The notes beneath the pieces are model-generated. The model made no database searches. It was not told where the DNA came from and worked only from the letters and a program-made list of their open reading frames with translations. The position numbers and the translations under genes are program-made. Shown here piece by piece: positions 1 to 6,646 of a DNA stretch of 8,225 bases. The stretch lies in contig JBGAOB010000214.1 in assembly GCA_044222045.1 (NCBI GenBank), positions 1-8,225 of the forward strand. Direction: 5' to 3'. This DNA comes from JBGAMH01 sp044222045 (GTDB taxonomy: Bacteria > Eisenbacteria > RBG-16-71-46). Positions within the stretch are counted from its first letter, which is position 1; each line of letters begins with the position of its first letter.

Positions 1-176
1 GGCACCAAAGGTGCCGCGAGCCTCAGTCACCCCCGCCCGAGCACCACTCGATCGCCCAACGAGCGGCACCAAAGGTGCCGCGAGCCTCAGCCACCCCCGA
101 GCGAGCACCCTCCAGTCGTGCCGAGCAACGAGCGGCGCCAAAGGCGCCGCGAGCCTCAGCCCACCCCGCCCGAAGC
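1..176. repeat. Three tandem hairpin-bearing repeats (truncated by the left edge)
   Basis: Three direct repeat units begin at 1, 65 and 134 (periods 64 and 69). Each has a palindrome with a three-base loop followed by the conserved block GCGAGCCTCAG and a C-rich tail. In units 1 and 2 the core is GGCACC-AAA-GGTGCC. In unit 3 it is GGCGCC-AAA-GGCGCC. One A-T pair has therefore become G-C on both sides, a compensatory change that keeps the stem. With the flanking GC the stem is 8 bp (63-81 and 132-150). The bases before the stem, CAACGAGC, are shared by units 2 and 3. The set lies downstream of the minus-strand operon and probably continues beyond position 1. Inference: an extragenic palindromic (REP/BIME-like) repeat family or RNA 3'-end hairpins. 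There is no T tract after the stems, so a classical terminator is not supported. No protein family is recognisable in any frame. Confidence 0.75.
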
Positions 177-368
177 GCGCCCCAGTGCACCACCGCCGAT
201 GGTCCGGCCCCCGCCTCCCGGCGGAGGACCGCGAGGCACGATTCCCCGCGTAGAGCCTTTCGCGACATGCACCTTCGCGTCCGACGCGGAGGTCCCTCGT
301 CGCGCCGCCGCTCGTCTCGCCGCGCGACCAAAGCCGGGCCCGCGACCCCGATCCGTGCATCCCCGAAT
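177..368. other. Non-coding stretch downstream of the minus-strand operon
   Basis: No credible gene is seen here. Frames that stay open on either strand give low-complexity Arg/Pro/Ala-rich translations with no recognisable domain and no start context. One short hairpin is visible at 211-224 (CCGCC-TCCC-GGCGG, 5 bp). This segment would be the 3' untranslated region of the minus-strand transcript leading into the hairpin repeats at the left edge. No T-rich intrinsic terminator is visible on either strand. Confidence 0.5.
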
Positions 369-1442
369 CTATTCGACCGCGCGATTCGTCTGCTCGAACC
401 CGGCCACTCGCCACGTCCCTTCGCGGGCCTCGAACGTCACCCGGAACGCGTCGCTCGGGCCGCGGAAGAACACCATCTCGGCGGCGCTCTCGTTCGTCGC
501 CGGCGCCACGCGCCAGCGGCCGCGCGTGGGCTGGTCCCACGCATAGCGCTTCGCGAACTCCACGAGCATCGGGTCCACCACGTACAGTTCGGCGCGCTCC
601 TGGTCGCCGCTCACCAGCGCCTGCACGAAGCCCGTGAACGTGGCGTACGCGCTCGGCACCAGCCGTTCGTCCTGGCGCGTGAAGCCGGTATCGGTCCAGC
701 GGAATCTCCGCTCGCGCATCACGTGCGGGCAGGTGGCGCACTCCTCGAAGTAGGGCGTCGGCCTGAACGTGCGCGTGGTCAGCTCCACCGCGCTGTCGCC
801 CACGGCGAACGCACCCGTGCCCACGCCGCCGAGCGAGTCGGGACCGAGCGTCTGCAGCAGGTCCCAGCGCCCGCCGGACGCCACGCTCCACACCATCACG
901 ATCGGCTGCTGCCCCGCGCCGGCGCGCCGGCTCCACAGCGCCGCAGCCTGGCTGGAATCCCGCGCGAGACCGGCGTCGAATCGCCACGTGGCCAGCGCGT
1001 GCAGGTGGAGGCCGGAGCCCTCCACGTGCTGCTCGCGCGGCCCCTGCTGGTCGCGCCAGAACAGGTGCGGCCACGACGGGCCCTCGGGGTTCGAGCGCGA
1101 GAACACGTTCACCAGCGCGATCTTGTCGTCCCCGGCCACCTCGGCGCCGAAGCCGAGCGAGTCCACGAGCCCGCGCGTGCGGTCGGCCCACGGGCCTTCG
1201 GGCCGCCGGCGAATCGCCTCGAACAGCACCTGGGCGGTGGCCGTGGCCGCGGCGTCGGTCTCGCCCGCGTCCCAGCGTTCCTGCGCTTCGCGCACGTGGA
1301 TCGCGAACGAGTCGGCCGCGCCGCCCGAGGAGTCGGCCGAGGCCGGCACCAGCGCCGGCTTGCCGCGCGAGCAACCGGCCAGCGCCAGCAGCACGATCGG
1401 CCACGACAGGCGCGGCAACAGGCGAGCAGCGCGAACGTTCAT
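369..1442 (-). CDS. Lipoprotein of unknown function, paralogue of its upstream neighbour (357 aa)
   Basis: The family is not recognised. Residues 1-24 form a lipoprotein signal: Arg-rich start, hydrophobic stretch, then the lipobox LALAGC with Cys24 as the lipidation site, so the protein is probably anchored in a membrane outside the cytoplasm. A Ser/Gly/Ala-rich linker follows (about 25-45), then a helical Ala-rich segment (50-80) and a beta-rich remainder. A CxxC pair lies at Cys235 and Cys238. The last 95 residues have the look of an NTF2-like or DUF4878-like fold: a helix with 'GFVQALVSGD' followed by strands ending in 'GTWRVAGFE'. That is only a suggestion. The ATG is chosen because it gives the lipobox and overlaps the stop of the preceding gene in ATGA (1439-1442), indicating translational coupling. 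A weak purine run, GGGGAAG, sits just upstream. The sequence tracks the neighbour at 1439-2632 at several blocks with a constant 8-residue offset, so the two are likely products of an old tandem duplication. The neighbour has no CxxC. Confidence 0.85.
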   Translation of the reverse strand: MNVRAARLLPRLSWPIVLLALAGCSRGKPALVPASADSSGGAADSFAIHVREAQERWDAGETDAAATATAQVLFEAIRRRPEGPWADRTRGLVDSLGFGAEVAGDDKIALVNVFSRSNPEGPSWPHLFWRDQQGPREQHVEGSGLHLHALATWRFDAGLARDSSQAAALWSRRAGAGQQPIVMVWSVASGGRWDLLQTLGPDSLGGVGTGAFAVGDSAVELTTRTFRPTPYFEECATCPHVMRERRFRWTDTGFTRQDERLVPSAYATFTGFVQALVSGDQERAELYVVDPMLVEFAKRYAWDQPTRGRWRVAPATNESAAEMVFFRGPSDAFRVTFEAREGTWRVAGFEQTNRAVE

Positions 1443-2632
1443 CGCGGCTTCCCCGCTCCGGGCGCGGCGGGCTTCGCCGGCTTGCCCGGCGTGACGGGCG
1501 CGATCGTGTCGGATCCGGGGAGCTTCGAGGGCTTCACGGGGGTCCACTCCTGGATCATCCAGCGCCCGTCCTTCAGCACGAACCGGAAGATCCAGCGCCG
1601 GTCGCCCTGCGGCGCGCGCTCCTTGACCGCGAGCCATTCCGGCCACGCGTCGCCCGACTCGCCGTACTCCACGAGCCACGCGCCGCGCTGGCGGCGCATG
1701 CCCCAGCCGTTCGCGATCGCCTCCGTCACGCGCGCGGGTTGCAGCAGCAGGCGCGCCGCGCCGTCGCGGTTGCCGGTCACGAGCTGCCGCAGGAACAGCG
1801 ACAGCGCCGACACCGGCGACGGCATCACGCGCACGTCGTGCAGGCGGTAGCCCTCGGGTCGCTCGGTCCACACGGACTCGTTCACCAGGTGCGGCACGTC
1901 GGGGCCGAACGTCACGAACGAATCCGGCTCGGCGCGTGTCCACGCCACCACCTCCGGGCGTCCGTCGCCGTTCGGATCGGCGAACACGGCGTCGCCGGGC
2001 TCGCCGAGGCTGGTCTCGCGCTCGTACTGTGCCAGGGTCCAGAACGCGCCGTTCGGACCCATGCGGAACAGCCGCAGCCCGATCTCGAGCGTCGCGGCCC
2101 TGCGGTCGAACAGCACCGCCGTCTCGTAGGGCGTCTCGCGCGTGCCGAGCCACCACGATCGGATGCGCGGATTGCGCCCCGGCGGGAACACGGCGCCCTG
2201 CATCCGCAACTCGCTGCCTCGGTACCAGTACAGGTAACCCACGCCGTCGGTGAGCGGCTGGTACGGATTGCGCACCCACACGAACAGCACGCTCGGCTGA
2301 AGCGGATCCACGCGCACGTCGGTGTCGAGCCCGAGCGAGTCCATCACCGACTCCACCGCCGGGGCCTGCAGCGTGTGTTCGCGCCCGAGCCGCGCGATCA
2401 GCAGCCGCGCCAGGTCGCTGGTGATCCGGAACGCCTCGTAGTTCGTGCCCGTGGCGCTGTCGCCCTTGTTCGTCTGGAAGCGCGTGCGCGCCTCGGCCGA
2501 CAGCGCGGTGAGCGAGTCGGTGCCGGACGGAAGCCAGGGCTTCACGGTCTGGGCGTGCGCGCCGGCGGCGATGCACAGCAACGCCAGCATCGCGAGCGCC
2601 GTGGAGAGCGGTCGGAAGAGTGGGAGAGTCAT
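1439..2632 (-). CDS. Exported protein of unknown function with a signal peptide (397 aa)
   Basis: The family is not recognised. Residues 1-27 are a signal peptidase I signal with a hydrophobic core and a probable cut at AHA|Q (27/28), so the mature protein is periplasmic or surface-exposed. The body is rich in beta-strand patterns. Residues 219-231 carry DPNGDGRPEVVAW, a DxNGDG loop like the calcium loop of FG-GAP/VCBS repeats. The segment 271-365 resembles the C-terminal part of the downstream lipoprotein and could be an NTF2-like or DUF4878-like fold (low certainty). The tail from about 366 is Lys/Pro/Ala-rich and probably disordered. An upstream in-frame TTG at 2665 would add eleven residues ahead of the signal. 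The ATG at 2632 is preferred because it places the signal peptide at the N-terminus. No Shine-Dalgarno sequence is visible in front of it. The stop overlaps the next start (ATGA). It follows the gene at 2700-3986 by 67 bases, so it is probably in the same transcript. Confidence 0.85.
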   Translation of the reverse strand: MTLPLFRPLSTALAMLALLCIAAGAHAQTVKPWLPSGTDSLTALSAEARTRFQTNKGDSATGTNYEAFRITSDLARLLIARLGREHTLQAPAVESVMDSLGLDTDVRVDPLQPSVLFVWVRNPYQPLTDGVGYLYWYRGSELRMQGAVFPPGRNPRIRSWWLGTRETPYETAVLFDRRAATLEIGLRLFRMGPNGAFWTLAQYERETSLGEPGDAVFADPNGDGRPEVVAWTRAEPDSFVTFGPDVPHLVNESVWTERPEGYRLHDVRVMPSPVSALSLFLRQLVTGNRDGAARLLLQPARVTEAIANGWGMRRQRGAWLVEYGESGDAWPEWLAVKERAPQGDRRWIFRFVLKDGRWMIQEWTPVKPSKLPGSDTIAPVTPGKPAKPAAPGAGKPR

Positions 2633-2642
2633 CGCGTCGTGG

Positions 2643-2672
2643 AGTTCAGCCGGGCACGCGGGCAACGGTCAA
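2643..2672 (-). promoter_or_regulatory. Possible weak internal promoter before the second gene pair
   Basis: On the minus strand, TTGACC (2672-2667) is separated by 18 bases from TGAACT (2648-2643). The -35 matches the sigma70 consensus at five of six bases. The -10 matches at only three. Transcription would begin a few bases before the ATG at 2632, giving an almost leaderless message. That would agree with the lack of a Shine-Dalgarno site, but the -10 is poor and the gap may just be a spacer within one operon. Confidence 0.2.
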
Positions 2673-2699
2673 GCGTGAATGCGCGGCCGAATGGATTCC

Positions 2700-3986
2700 T
2701 CACTTGGGCTTGTCACTTCCGGCATTCGCCGCACGGGCCAGCGCCGCCGACGGCGGCACGAAGTACGTGAGCACCAGGCGCGGCCGGTCGACGGCGTTCG
2801 GCGTGGCGCCCGACAGGTACGGGAACACGGGCGTGGACTGGAACGCGGGGCCGAACTGCCCGCCGCGACGGGCCTGCCATTCGAAGAAGGCGGCCAGCGT
2901 GTCGCCGGCGAACACGACCTGCCGCGGATCGGAGCCCGCGCGCGCGCGCGCCAGCATTCGCAGGGGATCGACCGTCGGCGGCCCGGGCACCCGTGCGGCG
3001 CACGGCGTCCAGTCCGCCTGCGCGGCCCACAGCGCCAGGTCCGGCAGCGCCTGCGCCACCGAGTCGGCGTACTCGGGAGCGGTGTGCAGTTCGAGCCGCG
3101 CGCCGGACAACCTCAGCGTGCGGCGGTTCGCGAGCGCGAAGCGCATGCCTCCCGAGTACACGCCGAGCGGCCCGCTCCACACGCGGTCGAGCGTGCAGTA
3201 CTGGAAGCGCTGCGGGTCGGTGCCGCTCCAGTCCTGCGCGCCCAGCACGAGCGAGTCGACCGGCGAGTCCGGGCCGAACGTGACGAACGCCTGCGTCGGC
3301 CCGTCCACGCGGTCGCCCTTCGCGGCGTTGATCGCCGTGACCGACCAGTAGACGCGCGCGCCGCGCGGCCACGGCTGCGGCGGGTAGTACGTGACCAGCG
3401 TGCCGTTCGGCACCGCCGGCACCTGTCGCAGCGCCACCGCCATCGAATCGAGGCCCGCGTACAGCTGGTACGTGGGCACGTTGCCCGGCGCGGCGGTGGT
3501 GGCCCACGCGAGCGTGGCGAACGGGCTCTCCACTTCGCCGGCGGCCGGGTAGTCGACGCGCGGGCGGCGCAGGCTGCTCGTGGTGAACTGGAAGAACACG
3601 GTGCGACCCAGCCGCACGCCCCCCGTGTCGCGCACCTCCGGCGAGAACTCCACCGTGTACGTGGTCGACAGCGACAGCGTGGAACGCGGACGCACGATCA
3701 CGCGGCGCGTGAACGACTCGTACTCCACCGACACGGGCACGCGCCGCGTGTCGATCTTCAGGAACACCGTGGTGGTGTCCACCGTTCGCGGGTCGAGCAA
3801 CCGGCTGAACTGCCCCCACACGGGCGTGTCGTCCAGCACGTGCGCCGCGAACGCGGTCGGCTCGCTGGCCACGAGCCCGGGAGGCGCGGCGGGCGGCGGC
3901 GCCACGGGGGCGGCCGGGTCCTTCGAGCAGCCGGCCGCCAGCGCGAGCGTGGCCAGCACCGCGAGCCGGGAAGCGAGGCGCCTCAT
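2700..3986 (-). CDS. Lipoprotein with SbsA-type Ig-like domain and DNRLRE-like C-terminal region (428 aa)
   Basis: The signal ends in the lipobox LALAAGC with Cys20 as lipidation site, followed by a Pro/Ala-rich spacer (24-38). Residues about 40-136 match the pattern of the bacterial Ig-like domain 5 (SbsA Ig-like): an opening like 'PTAFAAHVLDDTPVWGQFS', then strands ending 'TTYTVEFSPEVRDTGG' and 'FQFTTS'. Residues about 141-237 form a second Ig/FN3-like beta domain with a Trp-rich 'VYWSVTAIN' strand. Residues about 240-412 resemble a DNRLRE (CBM96-like) beta domain: an early 'MRFALANRRTLRLSGARLEL', a central Trp pair, and 'RPRLVLTYFVPP' at the end. Known for these families: extracellular, structural or ligand-binding roles. 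Inferred: a surface-anchored partner of the secreted protein encoded just upstream. The ATG overlaps the stop of that gene in ATGA (3983-3986), so translation is probably coupled. Cys264 and Cys329 could form a disulfide. The first two domain calls are moderately sure. The third is tentative. Confidence 0.85.
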   Translation of the reverse strand: MRRLASRLAVLATLALAAGCSKDPAAPVAPPPAAPPGLVASEPTAFAAHVLDDTPVWGQFSRLLDPRTVDTTTVFLKIDTRRVPVSVEYESFTRRVIVRPRSTLSLSTTYTVEFSPEVRDTGGVRLGRTVFFQFTTSSLRRPRVDYPAAGEVESPFATLAWATTAAPGNVPTYQLYAGLDSMAVALRQVPAVPNGTLVTYYPPQPWPRGARVYWSVTAINAAKGDRVDGPTQAFVTFGPDSPVDSLVLGAQDWSGTDPQRFQYCTLDRVWSGPLGVYSGGMRFALANRRTLRLSGARLELHTAPEYADSVAQALPDLALWAAQADWTPCAARVPGPPTVDPLRMLARARAGSDPRQVVFAGDTLAAFFEWQARRGGQFGPAFQSTPVFPYLSGATPNAVDRPRLVLTYFVPPSAALARAANAGSDKPK

Positions 3987-6343
3987 CGGATCACCACGAA
4001 GCGGCCGCGCGTCCTGCCGAGCGGCGACTCCACCGTGAACAGGTAGATCCCCGACTCGACATCCTGCCCGTTGCGGGAGATCAGGTCCCACGACGCTTCG
4101 CCGTCGCCGTTCGAGCCGTCGTGGTCGATCTGCACCACGAAGTCGCCCGCCAGCGTGTACACGCGGATCGTGGCGCGCGCCTTCGGCAGGCCGACGAAGT
4201 CCAGGTGGCGCGTGAACACGTCGCCCGGCACCGGCGGACGGTCCCACGGCGCGCGCGCGCGATACGGGTTCGGCACCACGTGCACGCCCTGCACGTCGGA
4301 CCGTGCGGCGGCGCTCGGCGTGACGATGGAGTCGAGCGTGCTCACGAGCGGACTCTCGATGCGCTCCAGTGCCCGCACGCCACCGGCGATCGAGATGGGC
4401 CGCGTGCTCAGCGTGGTGACCACGTACAGGTAATCGAAGCCGTTCTGCGCCGTGCGGTCCACGAACCGGTAGCGGCCGATCGGGTAGACGTTCCGTCCGT
4501 AGAGGATGCGCTCCGCCGCCAGCGTCGTGTCCGACACGTCCGCCAGCGCCCGCGCGCCGTCGAGCGTGTCGCGCCCGAAGAACCCGACAGTCTCGAAGCG
4601 CTGCGGCGCGGGGATCTGGCCGTTCCGGCGCCAGTCCGACAGCCGGTACACGTAGTAGCCCGAGAACGAAGCGCCCGGCGCCCCAGCCACGCCGCCCGCG
4701 AGCAGCGCTTCGGGGAGGTTGCTCCACTCCACCGTCACGGCGTGGTCGGCGGCCGTCACGCGATAGGGCGGCGCCGGCGGCGCCGCACCCGGATCGGCCC
4801 AGAGCCCGTGCGTTTCCTTGCCGTCGAAGCCGGTGCACGCATCGCAGTCGGCATCGGTCCACACGCAGGTCTCGGGGGTGTACAGCGTCATGCGCGGCAG
4901 CGGGCCCGAGGCGTCCACGAACTTGGTGGGGCAGTTCGGGTCCGCGAAGAACTGCGTCCCGGGCGGCGCGGACATGCACACCTCGTGACCCGAGAAGCCG
5001 CTCCGGCCGACATCCCACTGCCCCGAGAGGGACGCGGTCGTGTCGGGCACGAAGTTGAACCACGTGCCGTGGTGCAGCCGCACCGCCGCTTCGATCGAAG
5101 CGCGCAGGCTGTCGACGTTCTGCCCCGCCACCAGCGCCACGTCGAACTCCACCGTGCGACCGGGCGCGAGGTACGGAAACGGTCCCGCCGAAAGGAGCAC
5201 CGCCCAGTCGTGCGGCTGCGAGCCGTCGGGCGCGCCGGGGAAGTCGCCCCTCAGCGCCGCGAGGCGATCCACGTCGAGCACGGGCACGCCGCCCTGCCCG
5301 GGCGGCAGGTCGCGCGCGAACACGGTGCGGCGGAACGACAGCCGGGCGGGCGCGGAGGACAGCGCGCGAATCTCGTCCGGTACGTAGAGCAGCTGCGCGA
5401 GCGGATCCAGCGAGTGCGACAGCGGGACCACGGCGAACATCGGCAGCGTCGAACCGAAGTGTCCGTCGCGCACCACCGAGGCCACACCGCGCACCGTCGA
5501 CAGGCACTGCTTGGAGTACGTGCCCGAGTCCACCTGCACCGACGGGATGCGCGACGTGCCGTCGTTGAAGCTCTGCGAGTACGCGACCGAATCCAGCACG
5601 TCGTCGGTGAAGCCGCCGTCGTCGTGCGCGCCCTGGGAGTCGAGGTCGGCGAGCAGGCCGATCCACGCATCCCGGATCGGTTCGCTGCTGTGGTTCGTGA
5701 TCTCGAAGTGCAGCCCCGCGATGCGGTCGTAGCCGGGCAGCGACCACGCGTAGGTCTCCTGCCGCACTTCGAGGCCGAGCGGCTCGTGCTGCTCGCCGTT
5801 CGGGTAGCCGTACTCCACCGATTCGCGGTGGTCGTCGGCGTAGATGCAGCTCGCCATCTGCGCGCCCGGCAGGCCCAGGTCCTCGTCCACCTCGCCGTCG
5901 CCGTCGTCGTCGCGATCGTCCAGGCGCTCCTCGTCCACGCGCCCGTCGCCGTCGTCGTCCACGAACCGCTGCCCGCCCAGCCGCCCGGCGAACGCCATCC
6001 GCACGCGATCGTCGGGGTCGAGCGTGGGGCGCCATTCCAGCAGCGGGCCGCCCGACACGCGCGTGCGGCCGTCGAACCGGGTGCCGCCCACCCACAGGTC
6101 GGCGTGCTTCATGCCCGACTGGCCCGAGCCGCGCGGGAACTCGAACGACGGATCGAACGAGCGGCCCTCGTCGAAGAACGGGTTGCCGATCGAGCCGATG
6201 TTCGTGATGCGCATGGCGAACGTCCCCGCCTGCAGCAGCGGTCCGCGATCCTCCACGTCCAGAACGGCCGCCGCCGTCCGGGGCCACAGGCCCAGCCAGA
6301 CGGCGGTGACGGACGCGAGCCGCGCGAGCGTTCGGCGATGCAT
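3983..6343 (-). CDS. Large secreted protein with calcium loops and FlgD-like/sorting-like C-terminal domain (786 aa)
   Basis: Residues 1-26 look like a signal peptide (MHRR start, hydrophobic core, TAAA|V). Residues 129-137 and 145-153 are two DxDxDG-x-V-D loops spaced 16 residues apart, as in EF-hand, dockerin or thrombospondin-3-type calcium sites. Residues 160-450 are beta-rich with no family I can name. Seven cysteines follow export (166, 280, 456, 471, 493, 500, 503). The last three form CX6CX2C in an Asp-rich segment. Residues about 522-645 look like a fibronectin-III domain ('YRVTAADHAVTVEWSNLP', 'SGYYVYRLSD', 'FDYLYVVTT'). Residues about 690-786 are a FlgD Ig-like or type IX sorting-like domain: 'VVPNPYR', 'ATIRVYTLAGD', 'WDLISRNGQDVESGIYLFTV' and final 'GRFVVIR'. 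In FCB-group bacteria such domains often end large secreted proteins. Whether this one directs export or is structural cannot be told. It is the first gene of the operon. No enzyme motif is seen. Confidence 0.88.
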   Translation of the reverse strand: MHRRTLARLASVTAVWLGLWPRTAAAVLDVEDRGPLLQAGTFAMRITNIGSIGNPFFDEGRSFDPSFEFPRGSGQSGMKHADLWVGGTRFDGRTRVSGGPLLEWRPTLDPDDRVRMAFAGRLGGQRFVDDDGDGRVDEERLDDRDDDGDGEVDEDLGLPGAQMASCIYADDHRESVEYGYPNGEQHEPLGLEVRQETYAWSLPGYDRIAGLHFEITNHSSEPIRDAWIGLLADLDSQGAHDDGGFTDDVLDSVAYSQSFNDGTSRIPSVQVDSGTYSKQCLSTVRGVASVVRDGHFGSTLPMFAVVPLSHSLDPLAQLLYVPDEIRALSSAPARLSFRRTVFARDLPPGQGGVPVLDVDRLAALRGDFPGAPDGSQPHDWAVLLSAGPFPYLAPGRTVEFDVALVAGQNVDSLRASIEAAVRLHHGTWFNFVPDTTASLSGQWDVGRSGFSGHEVCMSAPPGTQFFADPNCPTKFVDASGPLPRMTLYTPETCVWTDADCDACTGFDGKETHGLWADPGAAPPAPPYRVTAADHAVTVEWSNLPEALLAGGVAGAPGASFSGYYVYRLSDWRRNGQIPAPQRFETVGFFGRDTLDGARALADVSDTTLAAERILYGRNVYPIGRYRFVDRTAQNGFDYLYVVTTLSTRPISIAGGVRALERIESPLVSTLDSIVTPSAAARSDVQGVHVVPNPYRARAPWDRPPVPGDVFTRHLDFVGLPKARATIRVYTLAGDFVVQIDHDGSNGDGEASWDLISRNGQDVESGIYLFTVESPLGRTRGRFVVIR

Positions 6344-6360
6344 CGGAGCGAGGACGGTGG

Positions 6361-6366
6361 CCTCCC
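6361..6366 (-). promoter_or_regulatory. Candidate Shine-Dalgarno GGGAGG, unusually far from the ATG
   Basis: On the minus strand GGGAGG (6366-6361) is the only good anti-16S match ahead of the 786-residue gene, but 17 bases separate it from the ATG at 6343, well beyond the usual 5-9. No alternative start codon sits at a better distance. Initiation may be weak, or the message may fold to shorten the gap. Confidence 0.3.
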
Positions 6367-6386
6367 GGAGAGCGAAGTGGGGCGGG

Positions 6387-6416
6387 ATTGTACGGTCCGC
6401 GACTGGCGCCGCTCAA
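6387..6416 (-). promoter_or_regulatory. Sigma70-like promoter of the four-gene secreted/lipoprotein operon
   Basis: On the minus strand TTGAGC (6416-6411) and TACAAT (6392-6387) are separated by 18 bases. The -10 differs from TATAAT at one position and the -35 keeps TTGA. This is one of the few AT-containing spots in a very GC-rich region. The expected start is around 6380, leaving a leader of roughly 36 bases before the ATG at 6343. It fits as the main promoter of the whole minus-strand operon. Confidence 0.5.
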
Positions 6417-6446
6417 CGGCCGGGCGACGAGCGCACCCTTCCACCG

Positions 6447-6470
6447 CCCGGTGCGGTGCACGCACCCGGG
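6447..6470. promoter_or_regulatory. Imperfect inverted repeat in the divergent control region
   Basis: GGTGCG (6450-6455) and CGCACC (6461-6466) are perfect inverted arms around the 5-base loop GTGCA. Beyond one unpaired C, CCC and GGG extend the stem to 9 pairs. It sits upstream of the minus-strand promoter, between the two divergent genes. It could be a binding site for a dimeric regulator or an RNA hairpin in the plus-strand leader. No factor can be named. Confidence 0.3.
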
Positions 6471-6491
6471 CCGGCGCTCGCGGCGGACCCA

Positions 6492-6514
6492 CTCGGCCGT
6501 GGCGGACGGCCGAG
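6492..6514. promoter_or_regulatory. Perfect 9-bp inverted repeat upstream of the NRDE gene
   Basis: CTCGGCCGT (6492-6500) and ACGGCCGAG (6506-6514) are perfect inverted arms around the 5-base loop GGCGG. The second arm ends 22 bases before the ATG at 6537. No T tract follows, so it is not an intrinsic terminator. Inference: an operator for the plus-strand genes, or a leader hairpin affecting translation, since no clear Shine-Dalgarno sequence precedes this ATG. Chance palindromes are more frequent at this GC content, which limits confidence. Confidence 0.4.
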
Positions 6515-6646
6515 CCGCGCGCGTGCCGTGCGGCGCATGTGCACGCTCGTGTTCGGACTGAACGTGCTGGGCCCCGGCACCGTGGTGCTGGCGACGAACC
6601 GCGACGAGGACCCGCGCCGGCCCAGCGAGGGCCCTCAGGTGCTCCG

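Noticed and set aside
1..176. Repeats with unlike sequence between them, as in a CRISPR array
   Set aside because: Only three units with periods of 64 and 69, and similarity extends into the intervals. The repeat core is a GC hairpin with a three-base loop, and no cas gene is present.
75..1850. Very long open frame on the plus strand (591 codons)
   Set aside because: It is antisense to two genes with clear signal peptides. The translation is Arg/His/Ala-rich without domains, as expected for a shadow frame in GC-rich DNA.
2632..2665. TTG start adding eleven residues to the 397-residue exported protein
   Set aside because: It would bury the signal peptide behind a charged, Cys-containing extension, and no ribosome site supports the TTG.
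5883..5961. Low-complexity GTCGCC/GTCGTC repeats as a microsatellite
   Set aside because: They encode the two Asp/Gly calcium loops of the secreted protein, which explains both the repetition and the 48-base offset.
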